NCBI RefSeq assembly: GCF_007995065.1
Contig: NZ_VOQR01000001.1
Span: 2,669,001-2,733,000, forward strand
DNA from: Sphingomonas ginsenosidivorax
Lineage (GTDB): Bacteria > Pseudomonadota > Alphaproteobacteria > Sphingomonadales > Sphingomonadaceae
DNA: 64,000 nt
Direction of reading: 5' to 3'
Under the pieces are notes generated by a model, which was not told the origin of the DNA, made no database searches, and was given only the letters and a program-made list of their open reading frames with translations. Shown here piece after piece: positions 50,449-59,621 of the stretch; the first letter of the stretch is position 1, and every line of letters starts with the position of its first letter. A program made the translations under genes and the position numbers.

Positions 50449-50823
50449 ATGTCCCTGCTCCTCGCCGCCGCGCTCGCCCAGGCCACCATCGCCCAGATGA
50501 AGTGGGAGCGGCGCATCCTGCTCATCGTCGCGCAGACCGCGACCGACCCCCAGCTCGCCGAACAGCGCCGCATCCTGGCCGCCTGGCGCAAGGAAAGCGA
50601 CGCGCGCGACCTCACCATCGTCGAGATCGTCGGCGATCGCGTCTCCGGCGCCGCTGACAGCGCCACCGCGGTCCGGCGCAAATACCGCCTCCCCGCCGGG
50701 TTCACCGCGATCCTGATCGGCAAGGACGGCGGCGAGAAGCTGCGCAGTCCCCGCCCCTTCCCCGCCGCGGCGCTGGCCGAGACGATCGATGCGATGCCGA
50801 TGCGGAGAGCCGGACAGCGCTGA
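50449..50823 (+). CDS. DUF4174-family small exported protein
   Basis: The 124-residue product begins with a short hydrophobic stretch (MSLLLAAALAQATIAQ, a signal peptide-like N terminus) and then WERRILLIVAQTATDPQLAEQRRIL, IVEIVGDRV and FTAILIGKDGGEKLRSPRPF, the layout of DUF4174 proteins, whose fold resembles thioredoxin but without the CxxC pair. The role is unknown; the Ile-Gly-Lys-Asp-Gly-Gly segment is the best conserved block. The start is reasonable but there is no clear ribosome-binding site. The glutathione reductase gene follows 85 bp later on the same strand. Confidence 0.7.
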   Translation: MSLLLAAALAQATIAQMKWERRILLIVAQTATDPQLAEQRRILAAWRKESDARDLTIVEIVGDRVSGAADSATAVRRKYRLPAGFTAILIGKDGGEKLRSPRPFPAAALAETIDAMPMRRAGQR

Positions 50824-50907
50824 CTCGATCACAGTGATCGCGACGCCGGCCTTGTCCATGTCGGCCCCCTGCCCCAAGTGGCACGGGATACCGCACGAGG
50901 AACGCCT

Positions 50908-52263
50908 GTGACCGACCCCCAGTATGACTACGACCTCTTCGTCATCGGCGCAGGATCGGGCGGGACGCGTGCGTCGCGGGTCGCGGCGGCGCACGGTGCG
51001 CGGGTCGCGGTGGCCGAGGAATACCGGGTCGGCGGCACCTGCGTGATCCGCGGCTGCGTGCCCAAGAAGCTGCTCGTCTACGGCGCGCACTTCGCAGAGG
51101 ACCTGAAGGACGCCAAGCGCTTCGGCTGGCAGGTGCCCGACGACTGCGCGTTCAGCTGGCCGACGCTGCGCGACAACGTGATGGAGGAGGTCGACCGGAT
51201 CAACGGCGCCTATACCAACACGCTCAACAACAACGGCGTCGAGATCATCCTGTCGCGCGCGGTCGTCAGCGGCCCGAACGAGGTCACGCTGGCGGACGGC
51301 ACGAAGAAGACCGCGAAGCGCATCCTGATCGCGGTCGGCGCGCATCCGCTGGTCCCCGACGTCCCCGGCGCGGAACACGGCATCACCTCGAACGAGGCGT
51401 TCCACCTCGACGCGGTGCCCAAGCGTATCCTGATCCTCGGCGGTGGCTATATCGCCAACGAGTTCGCCGGGATCTTCCACCAGCTCGGCGCGCACGTCAT
51501 CCTGATGAACCGCACCGACCAGATCCTGCGCGGCTATGACCGCCAGATCGTCGACCGGCTGCTGCAGATCTCGATCACCAAGGGGATCGAGTTCCGCTTC
51601 AACGCCGCGCTGCAGGGCATCGACAAGGGCGAGGACGGCTGCCTCACCGTCCGCATGGGCGGGTACGAGCCCGCGGTGGTCGATGCGGTGATGTTCGCGA
51701 CCGGGCGCCTGCCCAACACGCGCGGGCTGGGGCTCGACAGCGCGGGCGTGCAGCTCGATTCGCTCGGCGCGATCGTCGTCGACGCCGACAACCGGTCGAG
51801 CTGCGAGAGCATCTATGCGATCGGCGACGTCACCAACCGCATCCAGCTGACCCCGATCGCGATCCGCGAGGGCCAGGCGTTCGCGGACACGCTGTACGGC
51901 AACAAGCCGACTTCGGTCGACTATGCCTGCGTGCCGAGCGCGGTGTTCAGCCACCCGCCGCTCGCAGGCGTCGGGATGACCGAGGCCGAGGCGCGCAACG
52001 CCTTGGGCTCGGTCCGCGTCTATTCGTCGGACTTCCGGCCGATGAAGAACGTGCTGGCGGGGCGCAACGAGCGGTCGCTCTACAAGATGGTGTGCGATGC
52101 CGAAACCGACCGCGTCGTCGGTCTGCACATGATCGGCCCCGATTGCGCCGAGATCCTCCAGGCAGCGGCGATCGCAGTGAAGGCCGGGCTGACCAAGGCC
52201 GATTTCGACGCCACCGTGGCGCTGCACCCGAGCATGGCCGAAGAACTCGTCCTGATGCGCTAA
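50908..52263 (+). CDS. gor: glutathione-disulfide reductase
   Basis: A 451-residue homodimeric flavoprotein that reduces oxidised glutathione with NADPH. FAD binding GAGSGGTRASRVAA, the redox pair Cys45 and Cys50 in GGTCVIRGCVPKK, NAD(P) binding GGGYIANEFAGIF with Arg in NRTDQILRGYD for NADPH preference, YAIGDVTNR, and the dimer-supplied His in VALHPSMAEE are all present. GTG at 50908 is chosen because GAGGA lies 7 nt upstream and the N terminus then starts TDPQYDYDLFVIG; an in-frame ATG at 50878 would add ten residues. A family C palindrome 10 bp after the stop closes the unit. Confidence 0.95.
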   Translation: MTDPQYDYDLFVIGAGSGGTRASRVAAAHGARVAVAEEYRVGGTCVIRGCVPKKLLVYGAHFAEDLKDAKRFGWQVPDDCAFSWPTLRDNVMEEVDRINGAYTNTLNNNGVEIILSRAVVSGPNEVTLADGTKKTAKRILIAVGAHPLVPDVPGAEHGITSNEAFHLDAVPKRILILGGGYIANEFAGIFHQLGAHVILMNRTDQILRGYDRQIVDRLLQISITKGIEFRFNAALQGIDKGEDGCLTVRMGGYEPAVVDAVMFATGRLPNTRGLGLDSAGVQLDSLGAIVVDADNRSSCESIYAIGDVTNRIQLTPIAIREGQAFADTLYGNKPTSVDYACVPSAVFSHPPLAGVGMTEAEARNALGSVRVYSSDFRPMKNVLAGRNERSLYKMVCDAETDRVVGLHMIGPDCAEILQAAAIAVKAGLTKADFDATVALHPSMAEELVLMR

Positions 52264-52273
52264 GAAAAGCTGA

Positions 52274-52394
52274 TCCTCCCCCGCCCAGGGGAGGTGTCAC
52301 CGAAGGTGACGGAGGGGGAGGACACGGAGCCTCTCGGACCCTTGCCGCCCCTTCCGTCAGGCTGCGCCTGCCACCTCCCCCTGGCGGGGGAGGA
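52274..52394. repeat. intergenic composite palindrome (family C)
   Basis: TCCTCCCCCGCCCAGGGGAGG on one side and CCTCCCCCTGGCGGGGGAGG on the other. Same internal plan as 50268-50389, from which it differs by point changes. The rest of the 397-bp gap up to the receptor gene (52395-52660) holds GC-rich DNA with a possible GGTATC direct repeat at 52411-52438; no promoter is clear. Confidence 0.85.
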
Positions 52395-52660
52395 TTCCAG
52401 GGCGGTATCGATTGTTACCATAAAGACACGGATGGTATCCGAATGCCGCCCGTCATGGGTTAGCCATTGGCGATGCTCCCCTGCGGGCGTACCGCGGCTG
52501 ACGGACACCCGTGCGCGTCAGACGCACGGCCCGGACAGGAGCAGGACGAGGGGCCATGGGGCCGCGACAGTCGCCAGCGCGTCACGCGCATGCCGCCCAT
52601 CGGGCCGGCAGGGACGACTGCGCGCCGCACGCCCCCGTCGTCAGACAGGGACACGCGACA

Positions 52661-55636
52661 ATGACCATGATGAGATCGGTGGCGCTCCGCGCCGCCCTCG
52701 CGACGACGACCATCCTCGGCGCCAGCCTGGCACTCGCCGTGCCCGCTGCCGCGCAGACCACGACCGCGTCGATCCGCGGCCAGGTGCGCGACGGCGCCGG
52801 CGCACCGGTCGCGGGCGCAACCGTCGTCGCGGTCAATCGCGGCACCAACCAGACCGTGCGCGCGACGTCGTCGGCAAGCGGCAACTATGTGCTGAACGGG
52901 CTGCGCCCCGCGCAATACACCATCACCGCGACCGGCCCGAACGGCGCGACGTTCGAACAGGCGGTGATCGTCGGCGTCGGTCAGGCGACCACGCTGAACG
53001 TCGTCCTGACCGCTGCGGCTGCTGCCCCCGCCCCCGCCCCCGCCCCCGCTGCTGACGGCACCGTCGCCGCGCCGGACGATGCCACGCCCACGACCGCGTC
53101 CAGCGACGAGATCGTCGTCACCGGCAACCGCCTCGTCGAGACCAAGACCAGCGAAGTCGCGACCAACGTCAGCCAGAACCAGATCCGCATCCTGCCGCAG
53201 GGCGATCGCAACTTCCTGACCTTCGCGGCACTCGCGCCCGGCGTGCGCTACAACGACAGCGAGACCAACAAGGGCATCGTCTCGGGCGCCTCGCCCGCGA
53301 GCCAGGTCAACGTCTTCATCGACGGGACCAGCCTCAAGAGCCAGACCTTGGGTGGCATCGCCGGCCAGACCGACAGCCGCGGCAACCCGTTCGGGCAGCT
53401 CGCGGTCGGCGAGTTCCGCGTCCTGACGCAGAACTACAAGGCGGAGTACGAACAGGCGGGCTCGGCGATCGTCACCGCGATCACCAAGTCGGGCACCAAC
53501 GACTTCCACGGCGAGATGTTCGGCCAGTATACCGACCGCAGCCTGACTGCGGCCAGCATCATCGACCAGCGCGCGGGCCGGGGCAAACCGAAGTTCGAGC
53601 GCAAGCAGTACGGCATCTCGCTCGGCGGCCCGATCATCAAGGACAAACTGTTCTTCTTCGGCGCGTACGAAGGCAACGACCAGGATCGCGCATCGAGCGT
53701 CACGGTCGGCAACCGCACTCCTGCCAACGCCGCGGCGTTCGGCCAGTATGAAGGCACCTATGTCAGCCCGTATCGCGGCGATTTCTACTTCGGCAAGCTG
53801 ACCTTCACCCCCGACGAGCGCCAGGTGTTCGACCTGTCGTTCAGCCGCCGCGAAGAGACCGACGTCACTGGCTTCGGCGCCAATTTCGGCTCGGCGAACA
53901 TCGCCTATTCGGCGGCGGTCAACAAGATCAACAAGACCGACACCTATACCTACAAGTGGACCTATACCGGCGACAGCTTCGTCAACGAGGCGAACCTGAC
54001 CTATCTCGACACGGTCTATAACCCGTCGTCGCTCAACCCCGACGATCCGAGCTTCGAATATCAGGGCGTCATCACCTTCGGCGGCAAGGATTCGACGCAG
54101 AAGATCAGCCAGCAGAGCTACGTCCTGCGCGACGACCTGACCTATAACGGCCTCGCGGGTCACGTGATCAAGGGCGGCATCCGCTTCGCGTTCCAGGATT
54201 ACGACTTCACCAAGAACCTGTTCGTCCAGCCACGCTATTTCTTCCAGACCGACGCGACCCGGGGGCTCAGTTTCGACTTCCCCGCGACCGCGCAGATCGG
54301 CGTCGGCAACCCGCGGATCATCGCGTCCAACTCGCAGCTCGGCCTGTACCTGCAGGACGACTGGGACGTCACCGACAAGCTGCAGATCAATGCCGGCATC
54401 CGTTGGGATTACGAGAGCAACCTGTTCAACAACAAGTATCGCAGCCCCGGCTCGGCGATCGCGACGATCAGCGCGCTGCCCAGGACCGACTATTTCGATC
54501 CGGCGGATTACATCACCGACGGCAGCGACCGCCCGACGCGCAAGGACATGTTCCAGCCGCGCATCGGCTTCAGCTACGACTTCAACGACGACCAGCGCAC
54601 CGTGGTGTTCGGCGGCTACGGCAAATATTTCGACCGCAACGTGTTCAACAACACGCTCGACGAGCAATTCCGCCTGCAATACGCGACCGGCGTGTTCTAT
54701 TTCTCGCGCGACGGACAGCCGCGCGACGGCAACCCGACGGTGCGGTGGGACCCGGCCTATCTGACGCGCGACGGGCTGCTCGCGCTGCGCCAGACCGCGC
54801 AGACCGGCCTGCCCGAGCTGTTCGCGGTCAAGAACGATGCCAAGGCGCCGTCGACCGACCAGTTCAGCCTCGGCCTGCGCCAGAAGTTCGGCGTGTTCCG
54901 CGCCTCGGTCACGGGATCCTATGTGCGCGGCCAGAACGGCTACACGCACCTGTTCGCGACGCGCAACGCCGACGGGTCGTGCTGCGACACGACGATCCCC
55001 CGCGCCAACGGCTATGGCAACGTGCTGATCGGCTATGACGGGCTGCGCACGCGCTACAAGGCGCTGCTCTTCACGCTCGACAAGGACTATACGCAGGCGT
55101 CGGGCTGGGGCTTCAACATCGCCTATACGCTGTCCAAGGCCGAGCAGGACGGTGGCGACCTGTTCAGCCTCGATAAGGTCACGCCCGACAAATATGGCTG
55201 GCGCCCGATCGCCGACCAGGACGAACGCCACCGCATCGTGCTCTCGGGAATCGGCGATCTGCCGCTCGGTTTCCAGCTGTCGACGCTGACCACGCTCGGC
55301 AGCGGCACCGCGTTCCAGCTGCTCGATCAGACCGCCGGCACCAGCGTCAACCAGCAGGTGATCCGCTCGCTGTACCGCCCGAAGAACTGCATCAAGGGCG
55401 TGTTCGCGTTCTGCGAGGTCAACCTGACGTTGCAGAACAACATCAAGGTCTTCGGCACGCACAACATCAACGTCGCGGTCGACCTGCTCAACGCGTTCAA
55501 CAACAAGAACTACACCGGCTATTCGGGGTTCCTGGGGGTCGGCGAGAGCTATTCGTTCAACACGACCACCAACGCGCCGACGGGCCTGCAGACGCTGCCC
55601 CGCCGCTTCCAGTTCCGCGCGGGCTATCGGTTCTGA
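52661..55636 (+). CDS. TonB-dependent receptor with N-terminal carboxypeptidase-regulatory-like domain
   Basis: A 991-residue Oar-like receptor. A signal peptide (residues 1-31) precedes a carboxypeptidase-regulatory-like domain (about 35-118: TTTASIRGQVRDGAGAPVAGATV ... YVLNGLRPAQYTI), an Ala-Pro linker, DEIVVTGNRL, a plug with NQIRILPQGDRNFLTFAALAPGVR, and a barrel ending in Phe (FRAGYRF). Such receptors handle large or stiff ligands such as oligosaccharides or peptides. The gene next downstream, 45 bp on, encodes a GH144-like lipoprotein glycosidase, which suggests a beta-glucan substrate. The ATG at 52661 is without a strong ribosome-binding site; MTMMRSVALRAAL is a plausible signal start. 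Confidence 0.9.
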   Translation: MTMMRSVALRAALATTTILGASLALAVPAAAQTTTASIRGQVRDGAGAPVAGATVVAVNRGTNQTVRATSSASGNYVLNGLRPAQYTITATGPNGATFEQAVIVGVGQATTLNVVLTAAAAAPAPAPAPAADGTVAAPDDATPTTASSDEIVVTGNRLVETKTSEVATNVSQNQIRILPQGDRNFLTFAALAPGVRYNDSETNKGIVSGASPASQVNVFIDGTSLKSQTLGGIAGQTDSRGNPFGQLAVGEFRVLTQNYKAEYEQAGSAIVTAITKSGTNDFHGEMFGQYTDRSLTAASIIDQRAGRGKPKFERKQYGISLGGPIIKDKLFFFGAYEGNDQDRASSVTVGNRTPANAAAFGQYEGTYVSPYRGDFYFGKLTFTPDERQVFDLSFSRREETDVTGFGANFGSANIAYSAAVNKINKTDTYTYKWTYTGDSFVNEANLTYLDTVYNPSSLNPDDPSFEYQGVITFGGKDSTQKISQQSYVLRDDLTYNGLAGHVIKGGIRFAFQDYDFTKNLFVQPRYFFQTDATRGLSFDFPATAQIGVGNPRIIASNSQLGLYLQDDWDVTDKLQINAGIRWDYESNLFNNKYRSPGSAIATISALPRTDYFDPADYITDGSDRPTRKDMFQPRIGFSYDFNDDQRTVVFGGYGKYFDRNVFNNTLDEQFRLQYATGVFYFSRDGQPRDGNPTVRWDPAYLTRDGLLALRQTAQTGLPELFAVKNDAKAPSTDQFSLGLRQKFGVFRASVTGSYVRGQNGYTHLFATRNADGSCCDTTIPRANGYGNVLIGYDGLRTRYKALLFTLDKDYTQASGWGFNIAYTLSKAEQDGGDLFSLDKVTPDKYGWRPIADQDERHRIVLSGIGDLPLGFQLSTLTTLGSGTAFQLLDQTAGTSVNQQVIRSLYRPKNCIKGVFAFCEVNLTLQNNIKVFGTHNINVAVDLLNAFNNKNYTGYSGFLGVGESYSFNTTTNAPTGLQTLPRRFQFRAGYRF

Positions 55637-55681
55637 CCGGGACGGCGGGCACCCGGACCGGCCCTCGTTCGTTGGTTTACC

Positions 55682-57121
55682 ATGACCGATGACATCGACG
55701 ATGCCGGATTGCCCCAACGCCTCGACCGCCGCCACTTCCTCGGCGCCAGCGCACTCGCTCTCGGCGGGTGCGCCAGCGTGCGGCGGCCGATCGGGCTCGC
55801 GCCCAAATTGGACCTGGTCGGCGACCTGCAGGAACGCGCCTTCCGCTATTTCTGGGACACCACCGACCCGCTGACCGGCCTCGCGCCCGATCGCTGGCCG
55901 ACGCCGTCCTTCGCCTCGATCGCCGCGGTCGGGTTCGCGCTCACCGCCTATCCGATCGGCGTCGTCCATGGCTGGATCAGCCGGGCGCAGGCACGGACAC
56001 GCACGCTCGCCACGCTCGAATTCTTCGCGCGCGCGCCGCAGGGCGACGCGCCCACGGGAATGAGCGGGTACAAGGGGTTCTTCTACCACTTCCTCGGCAC
56101 CACCAAGGGCCAGCGGTTCGCGCGCTCGGAGCTGTCGACGATCGACACCGCGCTGCTGCTGGGCGGCGTGCTGTTCGCGCAGGCGTGGTTCGACGACGAG
56201 CACCCCGACGAGATCCGCATCCGCGAACTCGCCGACAAGCTGTATTTCGCGGTCGAATGGGACTGGATCACGCCGCGTCAGCGCTATCTCGCAATGGGCT
56301 GGCACCCCGAGAGCGGCTTCATCGCCGACGACTGGAACATCTACAACGAGAGCATGCTGCTCTACGTGCTGGCGCTGGGATCGCCGACGTACCCGATCCC
56401 GGCCGAACGCTGGGACATGTGGACCGAGACGTTCGAAAAGGCCTGGTCCGGTGAGGGCGAGCAGGCGCACGCGCATTTCGGCCCGATGTTCGGCCACCAG
56501 TACAGCCATGTCTGGGTCGATTTCCGCGGCATCCGCGATCGGTTCATCGGTGCGAAGAACATCGACTATTTCGAGAACAGCATCCGCGCGACGCGCGCGC
56601 AGCGTGCCTATGCGATCGCCAATCCGGGCGGATGGAAGGGCTATGACGCCGACGTCTGGGGGCTGACCGCATGCGACGGGCCGGGCGATTTCAGCCAGCA
56701 GATCGCGGGGCGCAAGCGCGACTTCTACAGCTATTCCGCGCGCGGCCCCGGCGACCGCGACGACGGCACGATCGCGCCCACCGCCGCGGCCGGATCGATC
56801 GCGTTCGCGCCCGACATTTGCGTCCCCGCGATCGAGGCGATGCACCGGCGCTATGGCCCCGACATCTACGGAAAATACGGGTTCCTCGACTCGTTCAACC
56901 CGACGCTGTCGGAGGGCACGCCGCCGCTCAAGCACGGCAAGATACTTCCCGGTACCGGCTGGGTCGACGACGATTACATCGGCATCGACCAGGGCCCGAT
57001 CGTCGCGGGGATCGAGAATTTGCGCTCCGGCCTGATCTGGAAGACGATGCGCCGCCATCCCCACATCCGCCGCGGACTGGAGCGCGCGGGGTTCCGCGGC
57101 GGGTGGCTCGATCGGGGGTAG
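55682..57121 (+). CDS. GH144-like (glucoamylase-family PF10091-type) exported lipoprotein
   Basis: A 479-residue protein with a Tat-and-lipobox signal: Arg16-Arg17-His-Phe-Leu-Gly followed by ALGGC with acceptor Cys30. The mature part is an (alpha/alpha)6-type glycosidase with AFRYFWDTTDPLTGLAPDR, GFALTAYPIGVVHGWISR, FFYHFLGTTKGQRF, the Trp-rich YNESMLLYVLALGSPT and FGPMFGHQYSHVWVDFRG, all hallmarks of the 'putative glucoamylase' family that includes GH144 endo-beta-1,2-glucanases. Acidic residues in GWHPESGFIADDW are candidate acid/base residues. The activity is probably on beta-1,2-glucan or a related glucan. It pairs with the preceding Oar-like receptor in what looks like a two-gene glycan locus. 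Confidence 0.8.
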   Translation: MTDDIDDAGLPQRLDRRHFLGASALALGGCASVRRPIGLAPKLDLVGDLQERAFRYFWDTTDPLTGLAPDRWPTPSFASIAAVGFALTAYPIGVVHGWISRAQARTRTLATLEFFARAPQGDAPTGMSGYKGFFYHFLGTTKGQRFARSELSTIDTALLLGGVLFAQAWFDDEHPDEIRIRELADKLYFAVEWDWITPRQRYLAMGWHPESGFIADDWNIYNESMLLYVLALGSPTYPIPAERWDMWTETFEKAWSGEGEQAHAHFGPMFGHQYSHVWVDFRGIRDRFIGAKNIDYFENSIRATRAQRAYAIANPGGWKGYDADVWGLTACDGPGDFSQQIAGRKRDFYSYSARGPGDRDDGTIAPTAAAGSIAFAPDICVPAIEAMHRRYGPDIYGKYGFLDSFNPTLSEGTPPLKHGKILPGTGWVDDDYIGIDQGPIVAGIENLRSGLIWKTMRRHPHIRRGLERAGFRGGWLDRG

Positions 57122-57227
57122 GTGGAAGGGCAACCGCCGTGGTGGACGTTTGTCCCACATTGCCAACACCGCCGCTCTAGTTTGCGTGTTGCCCCCCATT
57201 CCCGAAGCCGCCCCGCGTTGCCAAGTC

Positions 57228-57309
57228 CGTCACCCCAGCGCAGGCTGGGGTCTCCCCGTTCGGGCCGGGTGGGCTGCAACGGGAGACCCCAGCCTGCGCT
57301 GGAGTGACG
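57228..57309. repeat. intergenic composite palindrome (GTCACCCCAGCGCAGGCTGGGG type)
   Basis: CGTCACCCCAGCGCAGGCTGGGGTCTCCCG and CGGGAGACCCCAGCCTGCGCTGGAGTGACG are complementary end to end and each self-folds. It lies before the SDR gene. The remaining gap of about 120 bp shows no further feature. Confidence 0.85.
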
Positions 57310-57340
57310 GATTGGGGATGGGCCGACGAAGGAGACGCGC

Positions 57341-58117
57341 ATGACCATCACACTGATCACGGGCGCGTCGGCGGGACTCGGCGAAGGCTTCGCGCGGGCG
57401 CTCGCCGCCAAGGGTACCGACCTGATCCTCACCGCGCGCCGCGCCGATCGCCTCGAAACGCTGGCAACGGAGCTGCGCGCCGCGCACGGCATCACTGTCG
57501 CGGTGTTCGCCGCCGATCTCGCCGATCCGCAAGCCCCCGCCAAGCTCCTCGCCGACATCGCCGCCGCCGGCCTCACGATCGACACGCTGATCAACAACGC
57601 CGGCTTTGGCGCGCGCGGCGCGGTGGCCGAGCTCGACGGCGCGGTGCAGCTCGGGATGATCGATCTCAACTGTCGCGCGCTGGTCGCGCTCGCACACGGC
57701 GTGCTGCCGCAGATGATCGCACGGCGCTCGGGCGCGATCCTCAACCTCGCCTCGGTCGCCTCGTTCCAGCCGGGACCGTGGATGGCGGTCTATTATGCCA
57801 GCAAGGCCTTCGTGCTGAGCTTTTCCGAAGCGCTGCACGAGGAGGTCAAGGACAAGGGCATCCGCGTCGCCGCGCTATGCCCCGGACCGACGCGGACCGA
57901 GTTCGCCGAGGTCGCCGGGCTGGGCGACACCGCGCTGTTCAAGCGCTTGGCGAGCAATGCCGATGCGGTGGTGCGCGACGGCCTCGCCGCGCTGGAGGCG
58001 AACCAGGCGGTGAAGGTATCGGGCGTGATGAACAGGGCGATGGCGCAGGGCATCCGCTTCACGCCGCGCGCGCTGGCGCGGCGGATCGCGGGGTCGCTGC
58101 AGAAGGCGCGGGGGTAG
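57341..58117 (+). CDS. short-chain dehydrogenase/reductase (SDR)
   Basis: A 258-residue classical SDR. The cofactor motif TGASAGLGEGFARALA at the N terminus and NNAGFG are typical; the catalytic triad is Ser in LASVASFQPG, Tyr and Lys in YYASKAF. The Arg in LTARRADRLE favours NADP(H). The substrate cannot be read from the sequence; the branch is close to sepiapterin-reductase-like/DltE-like oxidoreductases. The gene is a single unit between palindromic elements at 57228-57309 and 58133-58230, with no partner. Confidence 0.85.
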   Translation: MTITLITGASAGLGEGFARALAAKGTDLILTARRADRLETLATELRAAHGITVAVFAADLADPQAPAKLLADIAAAGLTIDTLINNAGFGARGAVAELDGAVQLGMIDLNCRALVALAHGVLPQMIARRSGAILNLASVASFQPGPWMAVYYASKAFVLSFSEALHEEVKDKGIRVAALCPGPTRTEFAEVAGLGDTALFKRLASNADAVVRDGLAALEANQAVKVSGVMNRAMAQGIRFTPRALARRIAGSLQKARG

Positions 58118-58132
58118 CTCGGCAACACTGCC

Positions 58133-58230
58133 CTGCCCTCACCCATCGCCGCCTTCGGCGTCTCTCCCTCTCCCGATGGGAGAGGGAAGGGGCCCGCCCG
58201 GCGCAGCCGGGTGGGAAGGGTGAGGACAGG
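58133..58230. repeat. intergenic composite palindrome (family B)
   Basis: CTGCCCTCACCC ... CCCTCTCCCGATGGGAGAGGGAAGG ... GGGTGAGGACAG. The same CCCTCTCCC-GGGAGAGGG hairpin as at 24294-24432. It sits between convergent SDR and E2 genes. Confidence 0.8.
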
Positions 58231-58253
58231 ATGCAGTACCCCCTTCCTTGACA

Positions 58254-59621
58254 CTAGTCCGCGAACAGCAGGACCGGGGTCTCCAGATACTTCTTCATCC
58301 CCTGGACGAAGCTCGCCGCGTCCCAGCCGTCGACGACGCGGTGGTCGCAGCTGATCGACAGGTTCATCAGCTTCGCCCGCACCACCTCGTCGCCCCGGAA
58401 CACCGGGCGCTCGACGATCTTGTTCGGCCCGATGATCGCGACCTCAGGCCGGTTGATCACCGGCGTCGTCGCGATGCCGCCCAAGGGCCCGAGCGAGGTG
58501 ACCGTGATCGTGCCGCCGCCCATTTCGCTGGGCGCCAGCTTGCCCGCGCGCGCAGCCTCGGCGAGGCGCGTGATCTCGGTCGCGAGCTGCCAGACGTTGC
58601 GGTCCTGCGCGTCGCGGATCACGGGGACGGTCAGCCCCGCATCGGTCTGCGCCGCCATGCCCAGATGGATCTGGCCGTGCCGCGTGACCACGCCCGCCTC
58701 GTCGTCGTAGCGCGCGTTCATCATCGGGAAGTCGGGGATCGTCTTGCAGATCGCGACGATCATCAGCGGCAGCATGGTGAGCTTCGGCCGCGCGCCGCGG
58801 TTGGCGTTGAGGTCGGCGCGCATCGCTTCGAGCGCGGTCACGTCGATCTCGTCGACATAGGTGAAATGCGGGATCGCCCGCTTCGACGCCGCCATGTTCT
58901 CGGCGATGCGGCGGCGCATGCCGATGACCTTGATCGGCTCGTCGGCGCGGGCACGCGACGCGTTGGGGGCGTGATAGCCCTCGCCCGACCCGTAGCGCAG
59001 ATACGCGTCGAGATCGCTGTGGCGGACGCGGTCGGCGTCGGTCTTCACCGAGGCGAGATCGATCCCGAGGTCGCGCGCGCGGGCGCGGACCGCGGGGGAT
59101 GCGAGGGCGTGGGTTTTGGGTGCAGCGCCCTGCCCCTCGCCGCTCCCCGGCGAAGGCCGGGGCCCAGTTGGAGAGGTGGTCGTAACGGCGGGCTGCGCGT
59201 CGTTACCCGAGTCCCCCAGCTGGGCCCCGGCATTCGCCGGGGAACCGGTTCCGAGCGGGAGGGGAGTTTCGGTGGCGACTTCCTCGACCCCCGGATTCTC
59301 CGCCTCATATTGCTCGGCCGTCTCGACCTGCGCGGGCGTCGGCGGTGCCGCCACGACTTCCGCGTCGTCCGCAACCACCGCATCGGTCTCGATCACCACC
59401 AGCGCGGCGCCGATCGAGACCTGGTCCCCGACCTCGCCCGCCAGCTCGATTACGACGCCCGACACCGGCGATTCCATCTCGACGGTCGCCTTGTCGGTCA
59501 TCATGTCGGCGATGCCCTGGTCTTCCTCGACGCGGTCGCCGATCGCGACGTGCCACGCGACGATCTCGGCCTCGGAGATGCCTTCGCCGATGTCCGGCAG
59601 CTTGAAGGTAAAGCGAGCCAT
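58254..59621 (-). CDS. bkdB: branched-chain 2-oxoacid dehydrogenase E2 (dihydrolipoyl acyltransferase)
   Basis: A 455-residue acyltransferase core of the complex. The N-terminal lipoyl domain carries Lys44 in MTDKATVEMESP, the lipoylation site. An Ala/Pro-rich linker (about 80-165) follows, then a peripheral-subunit-binding domain with ASPAVRARARDLGIDLASVKTDAD, and the catalytic domain with ISCDHRVVDGWDAASF at the C terminus, where His and Asp are catalytic. The linker is coded in part by a palindromic element (59143-59244), read in frame as about residues 126-160. The start codon overlaps the E1-beta stop by 1 nt (TAATG), so translation is coupled. No E3 gene is in view. Confidence 0.93.
   Translation of the reverse strand: MARFTFKLPDIGEGISEAEIVAWHVAIGDRVEEDQGIADMMTDKATVEMESPVSGVVIELAGEVGDQVSIGAALVVIETDAVVADDAEVVAAPPTPAQVETAEQYEAENPGVEEVATETPLPLGTGSPANAGAQLGDSGNDAQPAVTTTSPTGPRPSPGSGEGQGAAPKTHALASPAVRARARDLGIDLASVKTDADRVRHSDLDAYLRYGSGEGYHAPNASRARADEPIKVIGMRRRIAENMAASKRAIPHFTYVDEIDVTALEAMRADLNANRGARPKLTMLPLMIVAICKTIPDFPMMNARYDDEAGVVTRHGQIHLGMAAQTDAGLTVPVIRDAQDRNVWQLATEITRLAEAARAGKLAPSEMGGGTITVTSLGPLGGIATTPVINRPEVAIIGPNKIVERPVFRGDEVVRAKLMNLSISCDHRVVDGWDAASFVQGMKKYLETPVLLFAD
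59143..59244. repeat. composite palindrome inside the E2 coding sequence
   Basis: A 25-nt left arm (59143-59167) and a 25-nt right arm (59220-59244) match as inverted repeats at about 23 of 25 positions, with shorter complementary blocks between (GTAACG/CGTTAC). It has the CCCCGGCGAAGGCCGGGG design of the intergenic elements and is read as SPANAGAQLG ... GPRPSPGSGEG in the linker. The unit keeps the frame open. Confidence 0.8.

Noticed and set aside
52460..57199. 1579-codon open frame on the minus strand across the third TonB receptor and GH144-like genes
   Set aside because: It is the mirror of two well supported plus-strand genes. Composition (very high Arg, Asp, Gly, Val) and lack of any domain fit a GC-driven antisense frame.
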